A DNA stretch of 64,000 nt from DATFQE01 sp963733845. GTDB taxonomy: Bacteria > Actinomycetota > Thermoleophilia > Gaiellales > Gaiellaceae. Made by a program: the position numbers and the translations under genes. Below, piece after piece: positions 43,056-51,648 of the stretch. The notes below the pieces were generated by a model. That model was not told the DNA's origin and did no database searches. It saw only the letters and a program-made list of their open reading frames with translations. The stretch lies in assembly GCA_963733845.1 (NCBI GenBank), contig CAVTEM010000011.1:177936-241935 (forward strand), read 5' to 3'. The stretch's first letter is position 1. Each line of letters opens with the position of its first letter.

Positions 43056-43626
43056 GTGGACCACGTCGAGGTCGACGGCCTGGAAATCGCGTACGAGCGC
43101 GCGGGCCAAGGACCGCCGATCGTCCTGCTGCACGGATACCTCGGCGACGGTCCGGGCACCTGGCGTCGTCAGCTCGAGGAGCTGTCGGATGCCTTCACGG
43201 TCGTGGCCTGGGATGCCCCCGGCTCGGCGGGTCCTCCGATCCATCTGCGCAGCTCGTGCGCGAGCTCGGCCCGACGCTCTTCTCCGACTCGGCATCCGCC
43301 GAGGCCGTCGCCGATTTCTCGGCCGCCCTCGCCCGGTTCCATCCGCATGGGCTTCGCGCGATGGCGCGGTCGGTCGCCGACGCCGACCTCCGGGACGTGC
43401 TGGCGCGGATCGTCGTTCCCACCTTGCTGATCTACGGCGAAAGGACATTCGCGCCCCGCACGAGGTCGCCGCGAGTCTCCACGCTGCGATCCCCGGGTCG
43501 AGGCTCGTCGTCCTGTCCGGCGTCGGCCATGCGACCAGCGTCGAGGCTCCGGAGCGGTTCAACGCCGAGGTCCGAGCGTTCCTCGAGTCTGCCGGCCCGA
43601 CGGCGGAGCTACCATCAAGCCCGTGA
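43056..43626 (+). pseudogene. Alpha/beta-hydrolase, internally deleted and frameshifted
   Basis: The N-terminus VEVDGLEIAYERAGQGPPIV-LLHGYLGDGPGTWRRQL has the oxyanion HGY motif, and the C-terminus LVVLSGVGHATSVEAPERF holds the catalytic His. Between them, after VVAWDAPG, the expected nucleophile elbow (G-x-S-x-G) and about 70-100 residues are missing; the next recognisable part is the lid region (SAEAVADFSAALARFHPHGL) in another frame, with a further shift near 43450. The stop overlaps the prfB start by four bases. Either a true pseudogene or an assembly deletion. Confidence 0.65.
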
Positions 43627-44731
43627 CCGACGCAGCCGCACCCGTGGACCAGCAGCTCGAGGAGATCGGGGTCCAGCTCGACTGGGTCCGTGATTACCTT
43701 TGACCCGGATGCGCTCTCAGCGCGGCTGACCGAGCTCGAGGGCGAGCTCAACGCGCCGGGCTTCTGGGACGACCAGCAGCACGCGGCCGCCGTTTCCGCA
43801 GAGCACGCACGCGTGGCGAAGCGGCTGGACCGCTACGGGCACCTGACCCGTGAGTACGAGGAGGCGAGGGAGCTACTCGCCCTGGACGGCGACCTGGAGG
43901 ACGAGCTGCGTACGCAGCTCGCGCCGATCCGGGCCGAGCTAGACCGCCTACGCGAGGACGCTCTGTTCAGCGGCGAGTACGACGCGGGCGACGCCGTCGT
44001 GACGATCCAGTCCGCCACCGGCGGCACGGACGCGCAGGACTTCGCCGAGATGCTCCTGCGCATGTACCAGCGCTGGGCCGAGCGGCGCGGCTTCGGGAAC
44101 GAGCTCGTGGAGGCGAGCCCGGGGGAGGAGGCCGGGCTCAAGTCGGCCACGTTCACCATCCGCGGCGAGAACGGCTACGGCGTGCTCAAGGCGGAGCGGG
44201 GCAAGCACCGGCTCGTGCGCCTGAGCCCGTTCGACTCGGCGCACCGGCGCCACACGTCGTTCGCGCAGGTGATCGTCGCTCCGCTCCTGCCCGACGACGC
44301 CCCGGTCGAGATCGACGAGGGCGACCTCCGCATCGACACCTACCGCGCGAGCGGCGCCGGCGGTCAGCACGTGAACAAGACCGACTCGGCGGTGCGGATC
44401 ACGCATCTGCCCGACGGGGATCGTCGTCCAGTGCCAGAACGAGCGCTCGCAGTCGTCGAACAAGCAGACGGCACTCCGCATCCTGCGCTCGCGCCTGGCC
44501 GAGCTCGAGGAGGAGCGGCGCGAGGCCGAGCTGGCCAAGGAGCGCGGTGAGGTTCCGGATACCGGCTTCGGGGGTAACGCCATTCGCAGTTACGTGCTGC
44601 ACCCCTACCAGCTCGTCAAGGACCACCGAACGGACTACGAGACCGGAAACACTCAAGCCGTCCTCGACGGTGATCTGGACGACTTCGTCCAGGCGTACCT
44701 ACTTGCCAAGGCTGCCGGAAAGGTTGTCTAG
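43623..44731 (+). CDS. prfB: Peptide chain release factor 2 with programmed frameshift
   Basis: RF2 ends translation at UGA and UAA. The first 26 codons from GTG 43623 end at CTT TGA (43698-43703), the classical CTTTGAC slippery stop; a +1 shift continues as DPDALSARLTELEGELNAPG. The specificity motif SPF lies in RLSPFDSAHRRHTSF and the catalytic GGQ in RASGAGGQHVNKTDSAVR. A second shift near 44415, one extra G in a G run after HLPDG, is probably an error; the C-terminus then reads VVQCQNERSQSSNKQTALR and ends YLLAKAAGKVV. The Shine-Dalgarno-like stimulator before the slip site is weak. Confidence 0.93.
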
Positions 44732-44804
44732 CAGGGCCTTTCGCTAGACTGCGGGGCCGTTCCGAGCGACTGGGCCGCCGCTGTGCGCGGTCCACACGAT
44801 CACG

Positions 44805-45575
44805 GTGACAGACTCCATACTCGAAACCCCGGATCCCACTGTTGCCGTTGTCGAACCCGACGGGCAGCGCCCTGTCGCGAGCGCGCGGTCGATGATCGTG
44901 TTCGAGGGCGTCACGAAGATCTACGAGCCGAACGTCCACGCGCTCCGAGACGTCTCCTTCGTGATCGACAAGGGCGAGTTCGTCTTCGTCGTCGGCGCGT
45001 CCGGATCGGGCAAGTCGACCGTGATCCGTCTGCTCCTCAAGGAGCTGGAGCCGACCCAGGGGCGCATCATCGTGGGCGGCCGCGACCTCGGCCGGCTGAG
45101 CCGCCGCAAGGTGCCGTTCCTGCGCCGGAACGTGGGCTGCGTCTTCCAGGACTTCAAGCTGCTCCCGAATCGCACGGCGGCGGAGAACGTCGCCTATGCG
45201 CTGAAGGTCCAGGGCGAGAGCCGCACGTCGATCCGCAGCAAGGTGCCCGAGGTGCTCGGCATGGTCGGCCTCACGCACAAGATGAACTCGTATCCCGACG
45301 AGCTGTCGGGCGGCGAGCAGCAGCGCGTCTCGGTGGCGCGGGCGTTCGTGAACCATCCGCCGCTCCTGGTCTGCGACGAGCCGACCGGGAACCTCGACCC
45401 CGACACGTCCGTCGGGATCATGCAGCTGCTCTACCGGATCAACCGCTCGGGCACGACGATCCTGATGGTCACCCACGACCGCGAGATGGTCGACAAGATG
45501 CGCAAGCGCGTGATCGCGCTCGAGGAAGGCGTCCTCGCGCGTGACGAGCGGCGCGGCGGGTACACCTCCGAATGA
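44805..45575 (+). CDS. ftsE: Cell division ATP-binding protein FtsE
   Basis: A 256-residue ABC ATPase: a 29-residue N-terminal extension, then MIVFEGVTKIYEPNVHALRD, Walker A GASGSGKS, signature LSGGEQQRV, Walker B LLVCDEPTGNLDP. Together with FtsX it activates peptidoglycan hydrolases at the septum. The stop overlaps the ftsX start by four bases (ATGA). A TAGACT hexamer at 44751-44756 could be its -10, giving a leader of about 40 bases. Confidence 0.95.
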   Translation: MTDSILETPDPTVAVVEPDGQRPVASARSMIVFEGVTKIYEPNVHALRDVSFVIDKGEFVFVVGASGSGKSTVIRLLLKELEPTQGRIIVGGRDLGRLSRRKVPFLRRNVGCVFQDFKLLPNRTAAENVAYALKVQGESRTSIRSKVPEVLGMVGLTHKMNSYPDELSGGEQQRVSVARAFVNHPPLLVCDEPTGNLDPDTSVGIMQLLYRINRSGTTILMVTHDREMVDKMRKRVIALEEGVLARDERRGGYTSE

Positions 45576-46475
45576 GGTTGCGCATGATCGGCTCCGAGGC
45601 GCTGCGCTCGATCACGGCCAACCTCTCGACGACGATCGCGGCGACCGTGACCGTCCTGATCGGCATGTTCCTGGTCGGGCTCCTGATCGCGTTCGGCACC
45701 TGGGCGCGCTCCTGGAGCGACCACACCAAGGACAAGCTGGTCGTGAAGGTCTTCTTCTGCACGGAGGCGACCTGCGACCGGCCGGCGACCGCGAAGCAGA
45801 TCGAGCTCGTGCGCATGCAGCTGGAGTCGAATCCGCAGGTCAAGAGCACGCACTTCGTCGGCAAGGCCGCGGCGCTCGAGCGCATGCGCAAGCAGAACCC
45901 CGAGCTCGTGCGCGACCTCGCCTACAACCCGCTCCCGGACGCGTTCGAGGTTCAGCCGGTCAAGGGTGAGTACACGAAGGGAGATCGCGCAGTCGATCGA
46001 GCCTGCGGGCGGCGCGGCGGCGAAGCCGCCCGGGGTGGAGAAGGTCACCTACGGGGAGAAGACCGCGAATCGCATCCTCAAGGTGGCGCGCGTGATCGAG
46101 GCCTTATTCCTGCTCGCCGTGGTGATCCTGCTGGCCGCGTCGACGCTCCTGATCGCGAACACGATCCGGCTGTCGATCTTCTCTCGCCGGCGCGAGATCG
46201 AGGTGATGAAGCTCGTGGGCGCCACCAACTGGTTCGTGCGCGGTCCGTTCATGCTCGAGGGCCTGATCTGCGGGCTCGTCGGCTCCGTCTGCGCGGTGCT
46301 GCTGCTCCTGCTGGGCAAGGAGATCGCGCTGCCCCAGATCCTCGGCCACATCGACGACGGCGACGACGTCCACGCGATCGCGTTCGGCGTCAACGCCATG
46401 CTGGTGATCGGGATCGGCCTGCTCCTCGGCGCCGCCGGCTCGGGCCTCACGATCCGCCGCTTCCTCAGAGTCTGA
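45572..46475 (+). CDS. ftsX: Cell division permease-like protein FtsX (frameshifted)
   Basis: The N-terminal half (EALRSITANLSTTIAATVTV, one membrane helix, then an extracellular domain with VKVFFCTEATCDRPATAKQI) and the C-terminal half (ANTIRLSIFSRRREIEVMKL, VGATNWFVRGPFMLEGLICG and three helices) lie in two frames joined near 45980 by one extra G in AAGGGAG. The two extracellular cysteines are typical of actinobacterial FtsX. The C-terminal stop overlaps the next gene by four bases. Confidence 0.92.
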
Positions 46476-48199
46476 CGCGCGCGGTCGTCGAGCTCGCGAA
46501 GCGGGGGAAGTTCCTCGTCGGCGAGCCGTACTTCACGCCGGGCACGCCGATCCTGCTCGACCGGAAAGGCCTTCGGGACGCCGAGCCCGGCGACCTTGCC
46601 GTAGTCACCGTCGGCGCCAGGGGCCGAGCCCGGCTGGAGCGTGTGCTCGGACGCGCGGGCCGGATCGAGGCCGTGCTCGAGGGGCTGCTCGTCGAACGAG
46701 GCGCGCTTTCGGGGTTCGAGCCGTACTCGGCCCCCGAGCCGTCGCTGGAGGGCCGGGTGGACCTGCGCGACGCGCTCACCTTCACGATCGACCCGGAGAC
46801 GGCCAAGGACTTCGACGACGCGATCGCGGTCGAGCCGGACGGAGACGGGCTCCGCGCCTGGGTGCACATCGCGGACGTGTCGTACTTCGTCCCGCCCGGT
46901 TCGCCGCTCGACCGCGGAGCCGCGCGACGGGCGCTCTCGACGTACGTGCCGGGGCTCGTCGCGCCGATGCTCCCGCACGAGCTCGCGGACGATCTCTGCT
47001 CGCTCCGCCCGCACGAGGACCGGCTGTGCCTGACCGTCGAGGTTCCCTTCTCTGGGAGCGAGCTCGAGCAGGGCGAGCCCGTCTTCTACCGCTCGGTGAT
47101 CCGCAGCCGCGAGCGGTTCACATACGGCCGCGTAGAGGAGATCCTCGCGGGCCGGTCGTCGGCGACACCGGAGCTCGTGGAGGCTCTCACGCGTTCCGAG
47201 CGGCTGGCGGGCTTCCTGCGCGACCGCCGCTTCTCCCGCGGTGCGCTGCGCGTGCAGAGCCTCGAGCTCGGCTTCGAGTTCGACGGCGAGGGCGGCGTCG
47301 CGGAGGCGCGCAAGGAGGCCGAGCCGCACGCGCACATGCTCGTCGAGGAGCTGATGATTCTCGCCAACGAGTGCGTGGCCGAGCTGCTGTCGACGCGAAG
47401 GCGGCCGGCGCTCTATCGGGTACACGAGCCGCCGGAGCCGCAATCGGTCCAGCTCCTGCTCGCGCGGCTCGCCGAGCTCGACGTGCCGACGCCGCCGGCT
47501 CCGGAGGCGGACTCGATGAGCCCGCGCGAGGCGGCCCGGGTCGCGGCGGCGGCCAGCGAGCTCGTGGCCGGGTACACCACGCGCGCGAGGAGGGGGGAGG
47601 AGGCGTTCCGGACGCTCGTGCTGCGCTCGCTCAAGCAGGCTCGGTACGACCCGCGGAACCTCGGCCACTCGGGCCTCGCCAGCCCCGCCTACGCGCATTT
47701 CACCTCGCCGATCCGCCGCTACCCGGACCTCGTCGTCCACCGCGCCCTGCTCGACGAGCTGGGCGCAGGCCAGGACGGGGTCCCGGGCGACCTCGGGGAG
47801 GAAGCCGAGCACTGCTCCGTCCGCGAGCGCGAGGCGGCCCAGATCGAGTACCTGGCCGACGAGATCTGTCTCGCGTGGCTGCTCGAGTCGCGCCTGTTCG
47901 AGCTGGGCTGGGAGCACGCGTTCGAGGGCGAGATCATCGGCCTGATCCCCGGCGGGCTGTTCGTGCGCTTCGGCGAGGTGTTCGAGGCCTTCCTACCTGC
48001 CCGCCGGCTCGCGGACGACTATTACGAGCTGGACGAGCTGGCGACCGCGCTCGTCGGCCGCAGGGGAGGCCGGCGCTTCCGGCTCGGTGACCCGATCGAG
48101 GTGCGGGTCGCCGACATCCGCCGCGCTGAGGGTAAGGTCGAGGTCACCGTCGCAGGTGGCAGTAACCGTCAGCGGGGAAAGGGTGGTAGGCGACGATGA
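46472..48199 (+). CDS. rnr: RNase R/RNase II family exoribonuclease
   Basis: A 575-residue RNB-domain 3'-5' exoribonuclease. The catalytic segment is TFTIDPETAKDFDDAIAVEP (four acidic residues bind Mg), followed by VHIADVSYFVPPGSPLDRGA and HFTSPIRRYPDLVVHRALLD; an S1 domain precedes a basic tail. It lacks the long N-terminal cold-shock domains of E. coli RNase R. The only start fitting the overlap is CTG 46472 (CTGA with the ftsX stop), so a rare start or a wrong base is implied. RNase R works with the tmRNA pathway, and smpB is 4 kb downstream. Confidence 0.9.
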   Translation: MTRAVVELAKRGKFLVGEPYFTPGTPILLDRKGLRDAEPGDLAVVTVGARGRARLERVLGRAGRIEAVLEGLLVERGALSGFEPYSAPEPSLEGRVDLRDALTFTIDPETAKDFDDAIAVEPDGDGLRAWVHIADVSYFVPPGSPLDRGAARRALSTYVPGLVAPMLPHELADDLCSLRPHEDRLCLTVEVPFSGSELEQGEPVFYRSVIRSRERFTYGRVEEILAGRSSATPELVEALTRSERLAGFLRDRRFSRGALRVQSLELGFEFDGEGGVAEARKEAEPHAHMLVEELMILANECVAELLSTRRRPALYRVHEPPEPQSVQLLLARLAELDVPTPPAPEADSMSPREAARVAAAASELVAGYTTRARRGEEAFRTLVLRSLKQARYDPRNLGHSGLASPAYAHFTSPIRRYPDLVVHRALLDELGAGQDGVPGDLGEEAEHCSVREREAAQIEYLADEICLAWLLESRLFELGWEHAFEGEIIGLIPGGLFVRFGEVFEAFLPARRLADDYYELDELATALVGRRGGRRFRLGDPIEVRVADIRRAEGKVEVTVAGGSNRQRGKGGRRR

Positions 48200-49119
48200 A
48201 GCTCGAAGGCGTTCACCATGTCACGTGCATCACGGGCGATGCGCCGAAGAACGTCGAGTTCTACGCGGGCACGCTCGGCCTGCGCCTGGTCAAGAAGACC
48301 GTCAACCAGGACGACCCGACCGTCTATCACCTCTTCTACGCCGACGAGAAGGGCAGCGCCGGCGCGGACATCACCTTCTTCGAGTATCCCGGCGCGCGCC
48401 GCGGCCGCGCGGGGGCGGGCATGGTGCACACGGTCGTCTTCCGCGTCGGCTCGGAGGACGCGCTCACCTTCTGGGAGGAGCGTCTGGGTAGCGCGGGTGT
48501 CACGACCGAGCGAGGCGAGGGTCGCCTGAAGTTCGCCGATCCGGAGGGCCTCGCGCTCGAGCTCGCCGTGGTCGAGACCCCCGACGAGCCGCTCGTCGCC
48601 GAGCACCCGGAGATCCCGCGCGAGCACGCGATCCAGGGCTTCGACGGCGTTCGCGCCTACACGGACGACCCGGAAGCCAGCCGAGGGCTGCTCGAGGAGA
48701 CGCTCGGGTTCCAGCCACGCGAGGAAGGCTGGGAGGTCCGCGGCGACCAGCGCGGCGGCTTCTACGCCTACGACGAGTCTCCCTCGGAGCGGGGCTTCGG
48801 CGGCTCGGGAACCGTGCACCACGTCGCGTGGGCGACGACGATGGACGACCACGACGCGTGGCGCGAGCGGGTCGACCAGGCGGGTGCGAGCCCGACGCCC
48901 GTGATCGACCGCTTCTACTTCCGCTCCATCTACTTCCGCGAGCCGAGCGGCGTGCTGTTCGAGCTCGCGACCCTCGGCCCGGGCTTCGCCACCGACGAGC
49001 CGGCCGACAAGCTCGGCGAGCGGCTCTCGCTGCCGCCGACGTTCGAGCACCTGCGCGACCGGCTCGAGCCGATCCTCACCCCGCTGCCCAACCCGCGCGA
49101 GACCAGCGCCACCCGGTGA
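48196..49119 (+). CDS. Ring-cleaving dioxygenase-like VOC protein (MhqO/LinE type)
   Basis: A 307-residue protein with two VOC modules: KLEGVHHVTCITGDAPKNVE and GTVHHVAWATTMDDHDAWRE carry the metal-binding His residues, and SIYFREPSGVLFELATLGPG carries the Glu. This matches the MhqO/YfiE-like hydroquinone dioxygenase family; the true substrate is unknown. ATG overlaps the rnr stop by four bases, and its own stop overlaps the next gene (GTGA). Confidence 0.85.
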   Translation: MKLEGVHHVTCITGDAPKNVEFYAGTLGLRLVKKTVNQDDPTVYHLFYADEKGSAGADITFFEYPGARRGRAGAGMVHTVVFRVGSEDALTFWEERLGSAGVTTERGEGRLKFADPEGLALELAVVETPDEPLVAEHPEIPREHAIQGFDGVRAYTDDPEASRGLLEETLGFQPREEGWEVRGDQRGGFYAYDESPSERGFGGSGTVHHVAWATTMDDHDAWRERVDQAGASPTPVIDRFYFRSIYFREPSGVLFELATLGPGFATDEPADKLGERLSLPPTFEHLRDRLEPILTPLPNPRETSATR

Positions 49120-49760
49120 GCCTCGTCCACCGCACCCGGCCGGCGGCAGCGGAGCCGGAAGGGCTGCTCGTGCTCTTCCACGGCCGTGGCACCGACGAGA
49201 ACGATCTCTTCCCGGTGCTCGACGTGCTCGACCCCGAGCGGAGGCTGCTCGGCGTCACACCCCGCGGGCCGCTGTCGCTCCCGCCCGGGGGCGCGCACTG
49301 GTACGCGCTCGCCGGCCTCGGGACGCCCGACCCGGACACGTTCCGGCCCACGTACGAGGCCGCCTCGCAGTGGCTCGACCAGCTCGCGGAGGAAACGGGA
49401 ATCCCGCCTGCGAAGACTGTGCTCGGCGGGTTCTCGCAGGGCGGCGTGATGACGTACGCGCTCGGGCTCGGCAAGGGCCGGCCGAGGCCCGCAGCGCTGA
49501 TCTCGCTCAGCGGCTTCGTCCCGTCCGTGCCGGGCTTCGAGCTCGACCTCGAGCCGCCGCTCCCACCGCTCGCCGTTGGTCACGGCACGTATGACCCCGT
49601 CATCGGCGTGGAGTGGGGCAGGAAGGCCCGCGCGCTGTTCGAGGAAACGGGTGCGGACCTGCTCTACCGCGAGTACCCGCTGCCGCACGCGATCGACCCG
49701 CGCTTCGCGGTCGAGCTCCGCGACTGGCTGGCCGAGCAGCTCGCGGCTGCGCCGGCGTAA
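49116..49760 (+). CDS. Phospholipase/carboxylesterase family hydrolase
   Basis: A 214-residue alpha/beta hydrolase. The nucleophile is Ser107 in LGGFSQGGVM, the acid Asp160 in GHGTYD and the base His191 in PLPHAID; the oxyanion loop LFHGRGTDEND is at residues 20-30. It is co-transcribed with the VOC dioxygenase, a pairing often seen with MhqD/MhqO in quinone-stress operons (known association; here inferred). Confidence 0.88.
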   Translation: MSLVHRTRPAAAEPEGLLVLFHGRGTDENDLFPVLDVLDPERRLLGVTPRGPLSLPPGGAHWYALAGLGTPDPDTFRPTYEAASQWLDQLAEETGIPPAKTVLGGFSQGGVMTYALGLGKGRPRPAALISLSGFVPSVPGFELDLEPPLPPLAVGHGTYDPVIGVEWGRKARALFEETGADLLYREYPLPHAIDPRFAVELRDWLAEQLAAAPA

Positions 49761-49773
49761 GAACGGCGCGCCG

Positions 49774-50367
49774 ATGGTCACGAAGAACGTCATGAGCTTC
49801 CACGGCATCGGGCTGCTCGCCGCGCCCGGACGCGTGATGACGCCGCGCCCCGCGACGGAGGCGCTGGTCGACCGTGCTCTCGAGCACATTGGGGGCGCGC
49901 CCGCGCGCGTCGCGGACGTCGGCACCGGCTCGGGCGCGATCGCCGTCACGCTCGGGCTGCTGGCGCCGCAGGCGGCGATCTGGGCCACCGACACGAGCAC
50001 CGCCGCGGTCGAGCTCGCGCGAGAGAACGTCGCCCACCTCGGGCTCCAGGACCGCGTCCTGGTGCTCGAGGGCGATCTGCTCGATCCGGTGCCCGGCAAC
50101 CTCGACCTCGTCGCGGCGAACCTTCCCTACCTTCCGGCCCGCGAGGCCGCCGCGCACCCGGAGCTCGATGGCGAGCCGTTCGCCGCCGTCTATGCACCGG
50201 GCGACGGGCTCGGCCCGCTCCGGCGGCTCTTCGCGCAAGCCCTGGAGCGGCTCCGCGACGACGGAATCCTCGTCTACCAGTACCGCGGCGGCGTCCACGA
50301 GGCACGGCGGGACGAGCTCCCGCTCCTACAATCGCCTGCATGGCGCGCAGTAGCGGCGAAAAGCTGA
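49774..50367 (+). CDS. PrmC/HemK-like SAM-dependent methyltransferase, short form
   Basis: A 197-residue methyltransferase with TPRPATEALVDRAL, the SAM motif VADVGTGSGAIAVTLGLL and the NPPY-like ANLPYLPAREAAAHPE. It lacks the N-terminal helical domain of full PrmC (about 280 residues), so it may not modify release factors, though prfB is 5 kb upstream. ATG 49774 or ATG 49792 is the start; the end overlaps smpB by 28 bases. Confidence 0.8.
   Translation: MVTKNVMSFHGIGLLAAPGRVMTPRPATEALVDRALEHIGGAPARVADVGTGSGAIAVTLGLLAPQAAIWATDTSTAAVELARENVAHLGLQDRVLVLEGDLLDPVPGNLDLVAANLPYLPAREAAAHPELDGEPFAAVYAPGDGLGPLRRLFAQALERLRDDGILVYQYRGGVHEARRDELPLLQSPAWRAVAAKS
50327..50332 (+). promoter_or_regulatory. 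Leaderless -10 hexamer of smpB
   Basis: TACAAT lies within the preceding gene and ends 7 bases before ATG 50340. Confidence 0.45.
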
Positions 50368-50804
50368 TCGCGGACAACCGGCGGGCCCGGCACGAGTACC
50401 ACCTGCTCGAGCGGCTCGAGGCAGGCCTCGTGCTCACGGGCTCGGAGGTGAAGTCGCTCCGGGAGGGCCGAGCGGACCTGAAGCGCGCCTACGGGGACGT
50501 CCGGGACGGCGAGGCGTGGCTCGTGGGCGCGCACATCTCGGGGTACGACCAGGCGGGCTACGCCAACCACGATCCCGACCGCGACCGCAAGCTGCTGCTG
50601 CGGGCGAAGGAGATCGACTCGCTCTACGGCAAGATGAAGGAGAAGGGGCTCACCCTTGTGCCGACGCGGTTGTACTTCAAGAACGGCCGCGCGAAGGTCG
50701 AGCTGGCCGTCGCGAAGGGCAAGGACGTCCGCGACAAGCGGCGCGATCTCGCCCGTCGCGATGCCGACCGCCAGATCGAGCGGGCGCTCAAAGCTCGCCG
50801 GTGA
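50340..50804 (+). CDS. smpB: tmRNA-binding protein SmpB
   Basis: A 154-residue protein: IADNRRARHEYHLLERLEAG and LVLTGSEVKSLREGRADLKR form the OB-fold core, and the basic C-terminal tail DKRRDLARRDADRQIERAL inserts into the decoding centre. It brings tmRNA to stalled ribosomes. The tmRNA gene ssrA lies 3.2 kb downstream in this window. The stop overlaps the next gene by four bases (GTGA). Confidence 0.95.
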   Translation: MARSSGEKLIADNRRARHEYHLLERLEAGLVLTGSEVKSLREGRADLKRAYGDVRDGEAWLVGAHISGYDQAGYANHDPDRDRKLLLRAKEIDSLYGKMKEKGLTLVPTRLYFKNGRAKVELAVAKGKDVRDKRRDLARRDADRQIERALKARR

Positions 50805-51613
50805 CGAGCGAGCGGAAGGCGGCCGCGTTCCAGGCGCTCCACGCCGGAGAGCCGTTCGTCATCCCGAACCCGTGGGACGTCGGCTCGGCGCGCGTCCTGG
50901 CCGCGCTCGGCTTCAAGGCGCTCGCGACCACCAGCTCGGGCTTCGCGTTCACGCTGGGCCGCCTCGACGGCGGCGCGACGCTCGACGAGGTGGCCGCGCA
51001 CGTCGCCGCGCTCGACGCCGCGACCGAGCTCCCGCTCTCCGTCGACCTCGAGAACGGCTACGGGGCCGAACCGGAGAGCGCAGCCGAGGCCGTCTTGCGC
51101 GTGGCGGCGGCGGGTGCGGTCGGCGGCTCGATCGAGGACTACGACCCCGACGGCGGGCTGTACGAGCACGAGCACGCCGTCGAGCGCATCGTCGCCGCCG
51201 TCGAGGCCGCACGGGACCTGCCGTTCCCGTTCGTGCTGACCGCGCGGGCCGAGAACCACCTTCGCGGCAACCCCGACCTCGACGACACGATTCGCCGTCT
51301 GCAGGCGTTCGAGCGTGCGGGTGCCGACGTGCTCTACGCGCCGGGCCTACGCACGCTCGAGGAGATCCGTACGGTCTGCGAGGCGGTCACGCAACCGGTC
51401 AACGTTCTGGCGGTACCCGCATTGACGTTCGCGGACCTCGCCGGCGCCGGGGCGCGGCGGATCAGCGTAGGCGGCGCCCTGACGTGGTCGGCCGTCGGTG
51501 CGCTGACGGCCGCCGCGGAGGCGATCCGCGACCGCGGCGACTTCACCGGCCTCGGCGCGAGGCCGCCGCTCGACGACTGGTTCTCCCGAACCGAATCCCG
51601 CACCGATTCGTAG
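50801..51613 (+). CDS. Isocitrate lyase/PEP mutase superfamily protein
   Basis: A 270-residue TIM-barrel protein: AFQALHAGEPFVIPNPWDVG, ALATTSSGFAFTLGRLDGGA, the metal-binding SVDLENGYG and GSIEDYDPDGGLYEHEHAVE. It lacks the KKCGH loop of true isocitrate lyase and resembles carboxyphosphonoenolpyruvate/PEP-mutase-like proteins, whose activity (lyase or oxaloacetate hydrolase) cannot be told from sequence. GTG overlaps the smpB stop. Confidence 0.85.
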   Translation: MTSERKAAAFQALHAGEPFVIPNPWDVGSARVLAALGFKALATTSSGFAFTLGRLDGGATLDEVAAHVAALDAATELPLSVDLENGYGAEPESAAEAVLRVAAAGAVGGSIEDYDPDGGLYEHEHAVERIVAAVEAARDLPFPFVLTARAENHLRGNPDLDDTIRRLQAFERAGADVLYAPGLRTLEEIRTVCEAVTQPVNVLAVPALTFADLAGAGARRISVGGALTWSAVGALTAAAEAIRDRGDFTGLGARPPLDDWFSRTESRTDS

Positions 51614-51648
51614 TCTTCCGAGACCACGACCCACAGGGGGTTTTTCGA

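Noticed and set aside
45572..48199. A single long reading frame covering ftsX and rnr as one fusion protein
   Set aside because: FtsX continues in another frame after 45980 and ends with a normal stop that overlaps rnr; the apparent fusion arises from one extra base in ftsX.
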